Source: Ceratotherium simum simum
Taxonomy: Eukaryota > Chordata > Mammalia > Perissodactyla > Rhinocerotidae
Length of the DNA: 64,000 nt
Direction: 5' to 3'
NCBI RefSeq assembly: GCF_000283155.1
Contig: NW_004454171.1
Span: 5,902,988-5,966,987, forward strand
In this document: piece by piece, positions 34,800 to 46,675 of the stretch
Position numbering within the stretch: position 1 is the first letter of the stretch
Layout: every line of letters begins with the position of its first letter
Notes under the pieces: model-generated
Told to the model about the DNA's origin: nothing
Seen by the model: the letters and a program-made list of their open reading frames with translations, nothing else
Database searches by the model: none
Translations under genes and position numbers: made by a program

Positions 34800-35450
34800 G
34801 AGGACCATGTTGACTTCCTGGGTGGAAAGGAGGGATGTGAGCCTGGAAAGATGCATTGGTGCCTGAGTGTCAAAGGCCTTGCATATCCATAAAGAATTTG
34901 GATTTATCCTGAGGCGGTGGAAAGCCAATGAGTCATTGAAAGCAAAGGCGTGATACAAACTTTTGAAGGAATTGCTTTGGAAGCAGTGGCAGTGGCTGAT
35001 TCAATAGGAGAGAGAGGAGCCGCAGGAAGTAGCAGTAGGAGATGTCAGTGGCTGGAGGAAGTCGCTCCACTCTGAAATGTGGGGGCTGCATAAGTGAGGG
35101 ACTGGCATCGGGTAGAGAGGGGAATGAGCTGCAGAAGAGCAGCCCAGCATGGCTGCCCGGTGTCTTGCATGGGGGTTGAATACCTAGTACTGGAAAATAT
35201 AAGAAAGGGAGCAAGTTTGAGGTGGCAAATATAAATTTGGGGAGCCCATGGAACATTCAAATGGAAATGTCCAGGATCAGTTGGAAAGAGAGGTCTGGAA
35301 CTCAGGAGAGAGGTGGAAGGTAAGGACCTGCCATTGGGAGACATTGACAAAGATGGAGGCGGGAGAGCAGATGAGACCATCCTGGTTGAGCGCAGATAGA
35401 GAGAAAGGAGGCCAATGACAGACCTCTCAGAACAGGAAGTAAAGACTCCC
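34800..35450 (-). mobile_element. L2 fragment, minus orientation
   Basis: TCAAAGGCCTTGCATATCC, GGATTTATCCTGAGGCGGTGGAAAGCCAATGAG, ATGGAAATGTCCAGGATCAG and GGACCTGCCATTGGGAG reproduce the reversed L2 pattern also seen at 16.6-18.6 and 58.2 kb. Diverged and noncoding. Confidence 0.55.
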
Positions 35451-36114
35451 GCTGCGTGAGCGGACTGTGCCCCAGTGTGTGATAAAGAGCAAGTTGAAAA
35501 TGCTTACGGTTCTTTAGAGAAGGGCCATCTTTTGGTATGGTCTTAATATTTTTAATGACTCTGTTCTGTGTCTTTCAAAAAGCTTATGAATAACAAACAT
35601 TCCCAATGTGGACGAGATAATAGACTCCACAGTAGAGGAAAGATCATTATAATGGGGAGAAACGACAGACTCAATCATCCAAAATAAACACAGGAAACAG
35701 GAGCGCTGGGCACTAAATTGGACCCAGAAACAAACAGGGTTTCCTGTTAGTGGAAGAGAGTAACAGAAAGAACCTAAAATGTTTGAAAACATCCTTCATC
35801 CTGATGGTAGCCAGGGTATGGGCCGAGAGTGATCCAGTTCTTTCCTGATCAGTGTGGAAAAAATTCATTCTTTCCTCTTTCTGTAACCCTACTTGGACCC
35901 TTGTGTGGTTCTACAATCATTTTTCACTTGTCAACAGCTTCTCGTTATAAGTTTCTCATTATAGATGGAGCAAATGAGTTAGTCTTCTTGCATCTGATGT
36001 GGGGGTTCGTGGTTTGATTTAGAATTCTTCCGAGAGGAGGGCTACAGAAAGGGAGGAAGAAAGTGTCTGTCATTTAGGCACCCCTCATCTCTATGCTGGG
36101 GCCCATGTTTGTTG
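35451..36114. other. Unique sequence, nothing recognised
   Basis: No repeat or exon signature recognised. Confidence 0.4.
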
Positions 36115-36420
36115 AAATTCCTTCTTCCCGCCCCCTACCCCTCTTCCAACACTGCGTTCAGGAGTCTCTTCTCTGGGAAGTTGCCCTGATCACCACACAG
36201 CTCCGCACTCTGCCCACCAGCTAAACGCCCGGAGGCAAGGTTTGCGCCCCTTCTCTGAGACCCTATTGATCCTCTCTACATCTGTCTATCTGTGGAATTT
36301 AATTCATTGCATGACCATCTGTTTATCTTTCTCCACCGCTAGACATGAGTTACTTGCAACAGGGGTTCAGTCTTTGCCATCTTTGCAGAACCAGCACGCA
36401 GCCTGGTGCTGTCCCAGAGC
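36115..36420 (+). mobile_element. L2 fragment, plus orientation
   Basis: TTCAGGAGTCTCTTCTCTGGGAAGTTGCCCTGATCACC followed by a CCGCTAGACATGAGTTACTTGCAACAGGG region follows the L2 3' UTR. Confidence 0.55.
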
Positions 36421-36994
36421 TTAAAAACAGCGATGCTGGCCAACCCGTGCACTGCCCGCCGGCAGCCCAGGCACCTCCGCCCCATACAGGTTAGTTGGCC
36501 TTGACCTCCTGCTCTTGGCCCGACTCAGCTCTCTGTGTCGAGTATCTTCCTTGTCTACTTGCTCTGCCAGTCTTGAATCTGAGGACAAGAGCAAGGAGAA
36601 TCCAGAAGAGGAGGAAACTGGAAAATCTCCCCCAGGCAGAGGAGGCAAGAGATCCAATAAGAAATGACAGGCAGCCAGGAACTCGTGGCAGAGAACCTAT
36701 CACACGGGAAAAAGACTGAGAGGCAATTGAAACCTGTTTGGGATGGACACACAACTCCACCTTCTGCCCCATGAGAGGCTCTTGATCGTCCCTTCATTGG
36801 AGAGCTGGCGACAGGGGTGGTGAGGATGGGTTTCTCCATGGGTTTGTTGCCTGGACATGTTACAGTTCTTACAGTTAAATTGAATCCATGAGGCAGGTGC
36901 ATCCTCACAGAGCTGTTCAGTCAGAGTACCAGTGTGGAGGCAGCCTCTTCTACAGCAAGACTCTGCTTCCAAAGAGTATTTCTATCCATTATCT
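36421..36994. other. Unique sequence, no gene recognised
   Basis: Overlapping minus-strand frames of up to 117 codons lie at 36421-36972, but none is a known protein and several overlap each other in different frames. Confidence 0.4.
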
Positions 36995-37262
36995 TGTCGA
37001 TCCTATTGGAATGTAAAATGAGTATTACTCGTTTAATTTTAATTATGGAAAATTTCAAACACAAAAGTAGACTGTCACAGACCCGGAAACCCAGCATCCT
37101 CCTTCAACAGTTATCAACATTTTGCCAATCCTGTTTCATTTGTCCTCTTCTACCTCCACTCTTGACCTTTTCTTTTTTGCTAGAGTATTCTAAAGGAAAT
37201 CCCAGGTAACATTATTTTCACAATGCCATTATCACACTCAAAATTATGAATAATTCCTTTAT
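36995..37262 (-). mobile_element. L1M 3' UTR fragment, minus orientation
   Basis: ATTATGGAAAATTTCAAACACAAAAGTAGAC, CAGCATCCTCCTTCAACAGTTATCAACATTTTGCCAATCC and CAATGCCATTATCACAC match the reversed 3' UTR of old L1M elements. Confidence 0.65.
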
Positions 37263-37269
37263 GTCATTT

Positions 37270-37445
37270 AATAAAAAGTTGATTGTAGAATAAGTATCCT
37301 TACCCCATTTTTTTTAATCTACAAAACAACTGAGTCTCACAGACAAAAACAATTAGCTCAAGGTCACATGGCTGTAAGGAAGGGCATGGCACTGGAACTG
37401 GGCTCCTCTGACCACAAAGCCCGATGTGCTTTCCACTGTAGCCCC
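37270..37445 (-). repeat. MIR SINE, minus orientation
   Basis: ACAACTGAGTCTCACAGAC, CTCAAGGTCACATGGCTGTAAGG and ATGTGCTTTCCACTGTA are the reversed MIR core. Confidence 0.65.
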
Positions 37446-38624
37446 CACGCTGGAGAAATGGAGGCAGTGGGGAGCAGTCACAGAGCCTCAGAGGCAAGAT
37501 CCACACAGCTGGTGTGTTTCTCGGTCGGTAAGATATTGCAGCTGCAACTCTTTGTTCTTTGGGAGACTTGTTTAGATCTTTTCCCAGAATCAACCCAAAT
37601 AGAGTACTGTAGATAGAACACACAACCCCTGCTGCTCAGCCTCTCTGCAGCCATCCCGCCTGCTGGTGCGCGGTGAGGCTCGCCCTGCTTGTTATGGATG
37701 GAATGGCTCCATGTGGCGTTCCTGAATCTCGGGGACTCTCATCTGTTCAATAACAGTGTGAGCTCTACTTCCTGTAGCCCGTCACTTCCTGAAGTCTGGC
37801 GAGCACTGCCAGGGGAAAGGAAAAGAGGCTAGAAGAGTGAAGGGGAAGTCCCTGCGTTTACCAGCCCTCCCCCTGGAGGGGAAGGAGAGCCTTGGCGGCC
37901 AACGTGGGGCCCTCTCAGGTAACGCTTCAACTGACGGTCCAGTCAGGGTCCCTGGCCATGTGTGTATATTCTGTTCCTTGCATACCTGCTCTGGTTCTTT
38001 TTGAAAGAACAAGAGAGCTGTTGGGATGCTTCATCCAGACAGCTGATGTTCATTAATACAGGCAGAAAACGGAGTGATAGAAACATCATGCTGCAAGAGA
38101 GAACGAGAAAGGACCCAGTAGAAGGACAACACAGGATGGAGTGGAGAGTGGGTCAGAGCAGCCTGTGACTGGGGCGTTCTCAGCTCTGAAGTATGTTTAT
38201 TTTTGTCATCCTGAGTCATCAGCTTCACAGGCTTCCCAGCTGCAAAGTTGTGTCACTCCTGACATGTGGCTTGGAGACAGGAAACTTCAGAAGAGAGGAA
38301 AGGTGGCTTTTAAATAACAACAACAACAACCAACAGAGATATACTAACCAGGTCATGGGGCCAAGATTCATCTTTCAGCGGGTTCTAGAACCAAAGGACA
38401 TTTTGGAGTCCTGAAAAGTGTAACTTAGATTGCTAGCCAGAGGGGATTCGTTCGGGATTGAGTAGTGTGGTTTTCTTTTTTCCCTAGGAAAAAGTCCAAC
38501 TCACTTTTGTATATTTAGAGTTTTAAAAGATTTAGAGTTCCTGCTATTATGCTTTGTAACCGACACATATACTTACACATATTTTTTTGCATGTATCAAA
38601 TGTACATTAGAAACATTGTACACT
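37446..38624. other. Unique sequence with a short (AAC)n run
   Basis: An (AAC)n microsatellite lies at about 38316-38335. No exon or interspersed repeat is recognised. Confidence 0.4.
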
Positions 38625-39070
38625 GCTGGGAAGTTGGAGTAGCCATACTTTTCCCTATTCCTCCCACAAAGTACAACTAAAAACCTTGCCTATTACATAT
38701 AACACAAACATAAGAAGAATCCGGATGGTGGAGAGAAAGCAGACAGGTTGAGGAATCTCAGGATCTGAGGAACAACACAGTGATAAGTTCTCTGGGTTTT
38801 CTGCTGCTTCATGTATCCCAGTCTTGGAGCTGCAGAACCTGGAAACCTGAAAATGCCAATTGGAGCAGATGAAGAAAGCCCCATCAGAGCCTGCTCTCTC
38901 TAGCCAGAGGACAAAGAAAGGGGCAGCCTTGTAAGACAGAAAATTTTTAGACAATAGTCACTCTATTCCAGGCAAATACCACAGAAAAGACTGTAGTCCC
39001 ATTTGCACCCATGCCAGTAAAGGCTGAGCCAGGAACCTGGATTTCTACCCCTCACACCCCGTCCAGCAGT

Positions 39071-39280
39071 AATGCAGTGCCCCTCCCCCACCCCGCTGAG
39101 GTGGTAATGCTGTGCCCCTCCCCCACCCCGCTGAGGTGGTAATGCAGTGTCCCTCCCCCACCCCGCTGAGGTGGTAATGCAGTGCCCCTCCCCCACCCCG
39201 CTGAGGTGGTAATGCTGTGCCCCTCCCCCACCCCGCTGAGGTGGTAATGCAGTGCCCCTCCCCCACCCGGCTGAGGTGGT
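39071..39280. repeat. 35-bp minisatellite, six copies, in the L1 5' region
   Basis: Exactly six head-to-tail 35-base units begin at 39071, 39106, 39141, 39176, 39211 and 39246. Each has the CCCCTCCCCCACCCC core and ends GCTGAGGTGGT. Variant bases at unit positions 5-10 (CAGTGC, CTGTGC, CAGTGT, CAGTGC, CTGTGC, CAGTGC) suggest duplication of a three-unit block. On the minus strand each core is three G-runs, so G-quadruplex formation is possible. Minus-strand frames across it (38963-39344) exist because 35 is not a multiple of three and no stop occurs in the unit. Confidence 0.97.
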
Positions 39281-40894
39281 GTCTGAGGAGACCTAACTGA
39301 AAGTCAGGGCTGTTACTACTGCTGAGAGGTAAATAAGCCAGCACCCCCTGGTGTCAGTGGAGGCCACGTGGGGAGAAGTAATGAGGGATTCTACATCTCC
39401 CAGCCAGGGAGGTATCAGTGGAGGCCTAGTAGGGAACCAGAATCCCTACTCCCACCCAGAAGCAGTGAGAAGCACCTCTCCTTGGTTCATCAAAGGCTGA
39501 GTGGGGAACCTGGACTTCTGCTCCCACCTGGCAATAATGAAGCAGCATCCTTTCCTTCCCCTGCAAGAAGGGTGTCAGAGGAAGTCAACTAACACAGAAA
39601 GGTTAAATAAGACTCAGAGACTCATTACATAAAACTCCCAAATCCAGGTTTCAATAGAAAATCACTTGTCATCAGAACTAGGAAGATGGCAAGCTGAATG
39701 AAAAAAGATAATCAGTAGATACCTACACCAAGATAACAGAGTTGTTAGGATTATCTGACAGAGATTTTAAAGCAGCCATCACAAAAATGCTTCAATGAGC
39801 AACTACACACCTGAAGCAAATGAAAAAATAGAAAGTCTAGCAAAGAAATAGGAAATCTCAGCAAAGAAATAGAAGACTTAAAGAAAAACCAAATTAAAAT
39901 TAGAACTGCAAAATGCAGTAGCCAAAATAAAGACATTCAATGAATGGGCTCAAGAGCAGAATGGCGGAAAAAGAGAAAAGAATCAGTGAACTGTAAGACA
40001 GAACAATCAAAACTAGGCAATCTGAGCCACAGAGAGAAAATAGAAAAGAATTATATAGAACCTCCGGGACTTGCGAGATGATAACAAAAGATCTAGCATT
40101 CACGTCATTGCAGCCCTGGAAGAAGAAGAGAAAGAGAGAAGGGCTGATAGTGTACTTGAAGAAATAATGACTGGAAATGTCTTGAATTTGGCAAGAGATA
40201 AAGCCAGCAACTTAAAGAAGCTGAGCAATCCCCAAACAGGAAAAACCCAAAGAAATTTACAAGACACATCATAATTAAACCTCTGAAAATTAAAGACGAT
40301 GAAAACTCTTGAAAACATTGAGAGAGAAACGTTACCTTACCTATAGGGGAAAACAATTTGAATGACAGTGGATTTATCATTAGAAATCATTGAGCCCAGA
40401 AGTAAATGGTACAATGTTTTTCAAATGCTGAAAGAAAAGAATTGTCAACTGAGAATCTTATATTGAGCAAAAATATCCTTCAGGAATGAAGGAGAAATCA
40501 AGACATTTTCAGATGAAGCAAAATTAAGAGAATTTGTCACCAGCAGACCTACCCTTAAAGGAATGGCTTAAGGAAGTCCTCTAATAGAAAGGAAATGATA
40601 AAAGAAAGAATCTTGGAACATGAAGGGGAAACTAAGAACGTGGTAAGCAAAAATGTGGGTAAATACCATAGACTTTCCTTCTCCTCCTGAGTCTTCTAAA
40701 TTACATTTTATGGTTGAAGCGAAAATTATAACACTGGCTGATATGGTTCTAAATATATGTAGAGGAAATATTTAAGACACTTATTTTATAAACAAAGATG
40801 ATAATGGTCTTAACAGGAAGTAGGGTTTCTACACTTTACTAAGACTGGTAAAATGATGACACGAGTAGACTGTAATCTTTTATTTCATATATTT

Positions 40895-41045
40895 CATAAA
40901 TCCACTATATGAAATATAAAAAATATATATGAAATAAATATATATCTATATTTATACTTAAATATATAGATAGATCTATATATAGAGAGAGAATATATAG
41001 AATAAAGAATATATATAGATCTATCTATATATCTATATAAATATG
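40895..41045. repeat. (TA)/(GATA) low-complexity tract with a perfect inverted repeat
   Basis: A 22-base arm at 40962-40983 is exactly the reverse complement of 41011-41032, with a 27-base spacer. It lies between the ORF1 and ORF2 remnants of the L1. The tract is built from TA, TAGA and CTAT units. Confidence 0.95.
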
Positions 41046-41227
41046 CCTAAAGAAACCACTAAAAAAGCTCTACAAAGAAATATACACAAAAATATTGTAC
41101 ATAAATCAAAATCAAAATGGGATTCTAAAAAGTGTTCAAGTAACCTGCAGGAAGAAAGGAAAAAGACAATAGAGAAAGAAAAAACAGAAAGAATAAACAG
41201 AAAAATAATGGCAGATTTGCCTTTAAC

Positions 41228-41439
41228 ACAATCATGCTCTGCATAACAACATTTTGGTCAATGATGGACCACATATACAATGGTGGTCCCATAAGATTAC
41301 TACCATATAGCCTAAGTGTGTAGTAGGCTATAACATCCAGGTTTGTGCAAGTACACTCTTTGATGTTTGCACAATGACGAAATCACCTAATGATGCATTT
41401 CGCAGAATGTATCCCCATCATTAAGCAACACATGACTGT
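41228..41439. mobile_element. MITE-like DNA element inserted in the L1
   Basis: 212 bases with imperfect terminal inverted repeats (ACAATCATGCTCTGCATAA on the left; reversed right end ACAGTCATGTGTTGCTTAA). The interior includes GGTCAATGATGGACCACATATAC and GATGCATTTCGCAGAATGTATCCCC. It resembles a pogo/Tigger-type nonautonomous element; the exact family name is uncertain. It has no coding capacity. Confidence 0.7.
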
Positions 41440-44400
41440 ATATCAATAATTATATTAAATGTCAATGGTCTAAATATAACAATTAAAAGACAGTGACTGA
41501 TAGAGTGAATTTAAAAACAGGATCCAACTATATTCTGTCTATAAGAAACTCACTTCAAATATAATTATATAGGCAAGTTTAAAGTAAAAGGATAGAAAAA
41601 GTTATATCATGTAAACATTAATCAAGAGAAAGCAGGAGTGACTACATTAATATCAGATAAAGTAGACATCAGAACATATAAAATTATATAATGATAAAAG
41701 GATCAATCTACACAGAAGGCATAGCAATCCTAAATGTGTATGCACAAAAAAAAACAGAGCTACAAAATACGTGAGCAAAAACTGATAGAACTGAAATGAG
41801 AATAGACAAATCCACAGTTATAGTTGGAATCTTCAACAGCCCTCTCTCCACAATTGATAGAACAACTAGAGAGAAAAATCAGCAAGGTTAGAGAAAAACT
41901 CAACAATATCAATTAAAGGATCTAATCAACATTTATAGGACACTCCACTCACCAACAGCATAAAACACATTCTTTTCAAGTGCCCATGGATGATATACAA
42001 AGATAGACCATATCCCAGGCCATGAAACAAACTTTAACAAATTTAAAAGAATTGAGTCATACAGAGTATGTTCTCCAACCACAATGGAATCTGACTAGGA
42101 AGCAATAACAGGATGATAACAGGAAAATCTCCAGACACTTGGAATCTAAACAATACATTTCTAAATAACATGGGTCAAAGAAGAGGTCTCGGGGGAAATA
42201 AAAAAATACATTGAACTGAATAAAGATGAAAATACAACATATCAAAATTTGTGGGGCACAGCTAAAACAGTGCACTTAATTTTTACCTTAAACATAGAAA
42301 ATATCTCAAATAATAATCTAAGCTCCCACGTTAAGAACCTAGGGGAACAAAAGAGTAAAACCCAAAACAGGCAAAAGAAAGTAAAGAGCAAAAATCAATG
42401 AAATTGAAAACAGAAAAACTACAGAGAAAATCAATGAAACAAAGAACTGCTTCTTTGAAAAGATCAATAAGATTGACAAACTCCTTGTAAGACTGACAAA
42501 GAAGACACAAGTTACAATATCAGGAATGAAATAAAGGATACCACTACAGACCTTGCAGAAATCAAAAGAATAATAAGGGAAAATATGAACAATTCTACAC
42601 ACATAAAATTGACAACTTAGATTAAATGGACCAATTTCTTGAAAAACACAAGCTGTCACAACTTACCCAGTATTAAATAGATAATTTGAATAGCCCTATA
42701 ACTATTAAGGAAATTGAATTTATGATTAAAAACTCCTAAAAGAATCTCCAGGCCCTTATGGCTTCACTGGAGAATATTACCAAATGTTTAAAGAAGAATT
42801 AACACCAATTCTACATAATCTCTTCCAGAAGATAGAAGACTTCCCAATTCATTTTAAAAAGTTAGTATTACTCTGATATCAAAACAAGACAAAGACAGTA
42901 CAAAAAAAGACAACTATAGACAAATATCCCTCATGAATATAGATTCAAAAATTCTTAACAAATATTAGCAAATAGAATTCTGCAATGTCTGCAAAGAATC
43001 ACTCAACATGACCAAATGGAGTTTATTCCAGTCATGCAAGGCTGGTTCAATATTCAAAAATCAATCAGCGTAATCAATCATATCAGTGGGTTAAAGAATA
43101 AAGAGCACATGATCATATCAATTGATTCAGAAAACATATTTGGCAAAATTCAACACCTATTCATGCTAAAATGCTCAGAAAAATAGTAATAGAGGAGAAC
43201 TTCCTCAACCTAATAGAACATCTGTAAGAAACCTACAGATACCATTATATTAATGGTGAAAGACTGAATATTTTTTCTCTGAGATTGAGAATGAGGCAAG
43301 AATGTCTACTTTTATCACTTTTATTCAATATATTTCTGGAAGTTCTAACCAGTACAATAAGATAAGAAAGGAAAATATAAGTTATACAGATCAAAAAAGG
43401 AAAAAGAAAACTACCCCTATTTCAAATGACATGGTTGTCTATATAGAAAATCCCAAAGAATCTACATGAAAACTCTTAGAACTAATAAGTGAGCTGAGCA
43501 AGATTTCAGGATACAAAATAAACATAAAAAAATATTTCAATACACTAGCAATGAATACATGAACATTGATATGAAAAATATAATATCATTTACAATTGCT
43601 CAAAAAGTGAAATGCTTAGGTATAAATCTAACAAAACATGTACAGTATATGTATACTGAAAACTATAACATGCCGATGAAAGAAATCAAAGATCTAATTA
43701 AATAGACAGATGTACTATGTTGATGGGTTAGGGAGCTTAACACAGTAAAAATGTCAATTATCCTCAAATTGACATACAGATTTAATGCAATTACTATCAA
43801 AATCCCAGCAAGATTTTTTGTAGATATAGACAAAATTATTCTAAAATTTATATGGGAAGGCAAAGAAAATAGAATAGCTAAAATAATTTTGAAAAAAAAG
43901 AATAAAGCTGGAGGAATCAGTCTATCTGTTTTCAAGACCTACTATTAGGGTCAGTAATCAAGACTGTGTGCTACTGGGAGAGTGATAAACATATAGATCA
44001 ATGGATTAGAAGAGAGTACCCAGAAACAGGCTCACACAAATATGTCCAACTGATTTTTTATAAAGGTGCAAAAGCAATTCAATGGGGCAAAGACAGCCTT
44101 TTTAACAAATGGTGTGGGAGCAATTGGGCATCCAAAAGCAAAAAGGTGAGCCTCACCCTAAGTCTTCCACCTTATACAAAATAGACTCCAAAAGGACAAT
44201 GGATTTAAACATAAACGTAAAACATAAAACGTAAATTTTACATAAAATGTAAAACATAAAATGTAAAACAAAAATGGATAACGGATTTAAATGTAAAATA
44301 TAAATTTTTTTTAAAAAATGGGCATTTTTAAACCTTTTTAAAAACATGGGGAAAATCTTTGGGATTTAGGGCTAGGCAAAGAGTTCTTCGACTTAACAAC

Positions 44401-45722
44401 CAAAGCAGGATCCACAAAGGAAAAATGGATGAATTGGACTTCATCAAAATTAAAACCTTTCACTCTTTGAGACACCCTGTTACGAAGATGAAAAGACAAG
44501 CTATGGACTTGGAGAAAATATTTGCAAACCACATCAACCAAAGATCTTGTATCTAGAATATATAAAGAACTCTCAAAACTTAACAGTATAAAACAAACAA
44601 TCCAATTAGAAAATAGGCCAAAGATATGAAGAGACATTTCACCAAGGAGTGTATACAGATGGAAAATAAGCACATGAAAAGATGTTCAACACCATTAGCT
44701 ATCAGGGAAATGCAAACTAAAACCACAATGAGATATCACTACATACCTATCAGAATGGTAAAAATAAAAAATAGTGACAATACCAAATGCTGGCAAGGAT
44801 GTGGAAAAACTGGATTATATATTACTGAAATATATTACTGAAGGGAATGTAAAATGGTATAGCTACTCTGGAAAACAGTTTGGCAGTTTCTTAAAAAACT
44901 AGACATGCAACTGCCATACTATCCAGAAATTATACTCCTAGACATTTATTCTAGAGGAACCAAACTTATGTTCACACAAAAACCTGTACATAAATGTTTA
45001 TTGCAGCTTTATTTTTAATAACCAAAACCTAGAAACAACCCAGATGTCCTTTGACAGATGAGTGGTTAAACAAACTGTGGTACATCCACACCATGGAATT
45101 CAGCAATAAAATTCAGCAATAAAAGGAACGAATTACTGATACATGCAAGAAGCTGGATGAATTTCTGGAGAATCATGTTGAGTGAAAAAAGCCAGTAGAA
45201 AAAGGTTATATGTTTCATGATTCCGTTTATATAACATTCCTGAGATGACCAAATTACAGAAATGAAGAACAGATTAGTGGTTGCCTGAGGTTAATGACGG
45301 GGTGGGAACATGAGGGAAGTGGGTGTGGCTATAAAAGGAACAACATGAGGTTTTCATGTGGTGATGGAAATATTCTGTATCTTGACTGTAGCAATGTCAA
45401 TACCCCGATTATGATACCGTGCTATAGTTTTGCAAGATGTTACCTTTGGGAGAAACTGGGTAAAGAATATAGGGGATCTCTCTGTATTATTTCTCACAAT
45501 TGCATATGAATCTACAATTATCTAAAAATAATGAATTTAATTAAAAATATATACAATCAAGGGGATAAAATTTCCATGGGATACTGAACGTTCAAAGATC
45601 TGTCCCTTTATTCAAGCAGTCCGTCTAAATGCCCATATAGACATTTCATTGATGTTTTATTGATTTATAGGTATTTTATTGATTAACCATGCTGGTAGAA
45701 TTAAAGATATCGCCTAATAATC

Positions 45723-45880
45723 CAGTGGTTCTCAATCTTGGCTGCAGCATTAGAATCACCTGGGGGGGGGGGTCAACAGGTAAAAAACACTGACCTCAAG
45801 ACCTTTATCCTCCTCCCTCAACCAGGATGCTAATTTATTTAGTCTGCAGTGCAGCCCAAGTATCAGTATCTTTAAAATAA
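45723..45880 (+). mobile_element. MER5A, left part (split element)
   Basis: It starts with the intact terminal CAGTGGTTCTCAATC, then AGAATCACCTGGGGG. It is interrupted at about 45880 by L1M sequence and resumes at about 46500. Confidence 0.65.
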
Positions 45881-46111
45881 CTTTAAAGTCAAATTTCAAA
45901 AATATACAGAGGTAGAGAGAAACATATAATGCACCCCTTGTATCCATCATTCAACCTTAATAATTACCAATCTTTCCCCCAATCCTGTTATGTCTGTTGC
46001 CTTCTCCATCTGCTTTGGTTGCTGTCAGAATATTTTAAAGCCAATCCCAGGAATGATATCATTTTGATCCTAAAACTTCAGTATGTATCTCTAATAGGTG
46101 AGGACTATGCT

Positions 46112-46142
<31 letters not shown>

Positions 46143-46490
46143 ACACACACACACACACACACATAATGCTGTTATCACACCTAACAAAACTAACAAGTAT
46201 TCCTTAATAATATCATGTTGTAACCAAACTCATGTTCAAATGTCCCTGACTGGCTCAAAAATGTCTTTTTACAGTTGGATTGATGGATTGATTGATTGAT
46301 TAGAATCAGGATTCAACAAGACCCACACATTATAACTAGAAATCTCTCTTAAGATTCTTTTAATCTGGAACAGTTCCTCCTTTTATTTTTCCCATACATT
46401 TGTGGAAGAAATCAGGTCATTTGTTTATAGAATTTTCCGTCTTCTGCATTATTGCTTATTATTGCTTCCATGTGGATATTTAACTTGTTC
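45881..46490 (-). mobile_element. L1M 3' UTR, minus orientation, inserted in MER5A
   Basis: GTATCCATCATTCAACCTTAATAATTACC, AAAGCCAATCCCAGGAATGATATC, CTTCAGTATGTATCTCTAATAGG, TCAAAAATGTCTTTTTACAG and TTTTAATCTGGAACAGTTCCTCC follow the reversed 3' UTR of an old L1M. It splits a MER5A, so it is the younger of the two. Confidence 0.65.
46112..46163. repeat. (TG)n(CA)n microsatellite, perfect palindrome
   Basis: 29 bases of alternating TG (46112-46140) are followed without a spacer by 23 bases of alternating AC (46141-46163). Bases 46118-46163 form a perfect 46-bp palindrome. It lies inside the L1M fragment. The overlapping cysteine/valine and threonine/histidine frames are artefacts. Confidence 0.97.
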
Positions 46491-46560
46491 CTCAGCAGCA
46501 ACTTTTTAAAAGCTCCTCAAGTGATTCTAATACATAGCCATAGTTGAGAACCTCTGGTCT
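46491..46560 (+). mobile_element. MER5A, right part (split element)
   Basis: TTTTTAAAAGCTCCTCAAGTGATTCTAATAC and the terminal TAGTTGAGAACCTCTGG complete the MER5A begun at 45723. Confidence 0.65.
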
Positions 46561-46575
46561 AATCCAACCCCCCCC

Positions 46576-46675
46576 NNNNNNNNNNNNNNNNNNNNNNNNN
46601 NNNNNNNNNNNNNNNNNNNNNNNNNNNNNNNNNNNNNNNNNNNNNNNNNNNNNNNNNNNNNNNNNNNNNNNNNNN
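46576..46675. other. Assembly gap, 100 N
   Basis: Exactly 100 unknown bases, the usual placeholder for a gap of unknown size. A run of C (AACCCCCCCCC) ends the left contig, which may have caused the break. Confidence 0.98.

Larger units (their letters stand above)
38625..45560 (+). mobile_element. Near full-length, decayed L1 retrotransposon
   Basis: About 6.9 kb with 5' region, ORF1-like, ORF2-like and 3' parts in the correct order. The 5' part (38625-39600) holds a 35-bp minisatellite. The ORF1-like part (about 39760-40640) includes GAAGAAGAAGAGAAAGAGAGAAG and the GAGAGAAACGTTACCTTACCTATAGGG block. ORF2 starts near 41440 with endonuclease-like sequence, and reverse transcriptase follows at about 42700-43560. 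The catalytic FADD box at about 43418-43435 is frameshifted. The C-terminal cysteine region is still readable at 44626-44830 (residues [20 protein letters not shown]). Stops and frameshifts occur throughout, so it is dead. The style suggests an old eutherian-wide family, not a young equine one. Confidence 0.85.

Noticed and set aside
39071..39280. CRISPR-like array
   Set aside because: The units are directly adjacent with no spacers, and the context is a mammalian L1.
38963..39344. Minus-strand Gly/His-rich repetitive protein
   Set aside because: It is the translation of a 35-bp minisatellite in an L1; the 35-base unit cycles through all frames without a stop.
43751..44184. Short coding genes with readable protein
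   Set aside because: These frames are remnants of L1 ORF2 and are interrupted by stops.
46111..46299. Cys/Val and Thr/His repeat frames
   Set aside because: They are translations of a TG/CA microsatellite.
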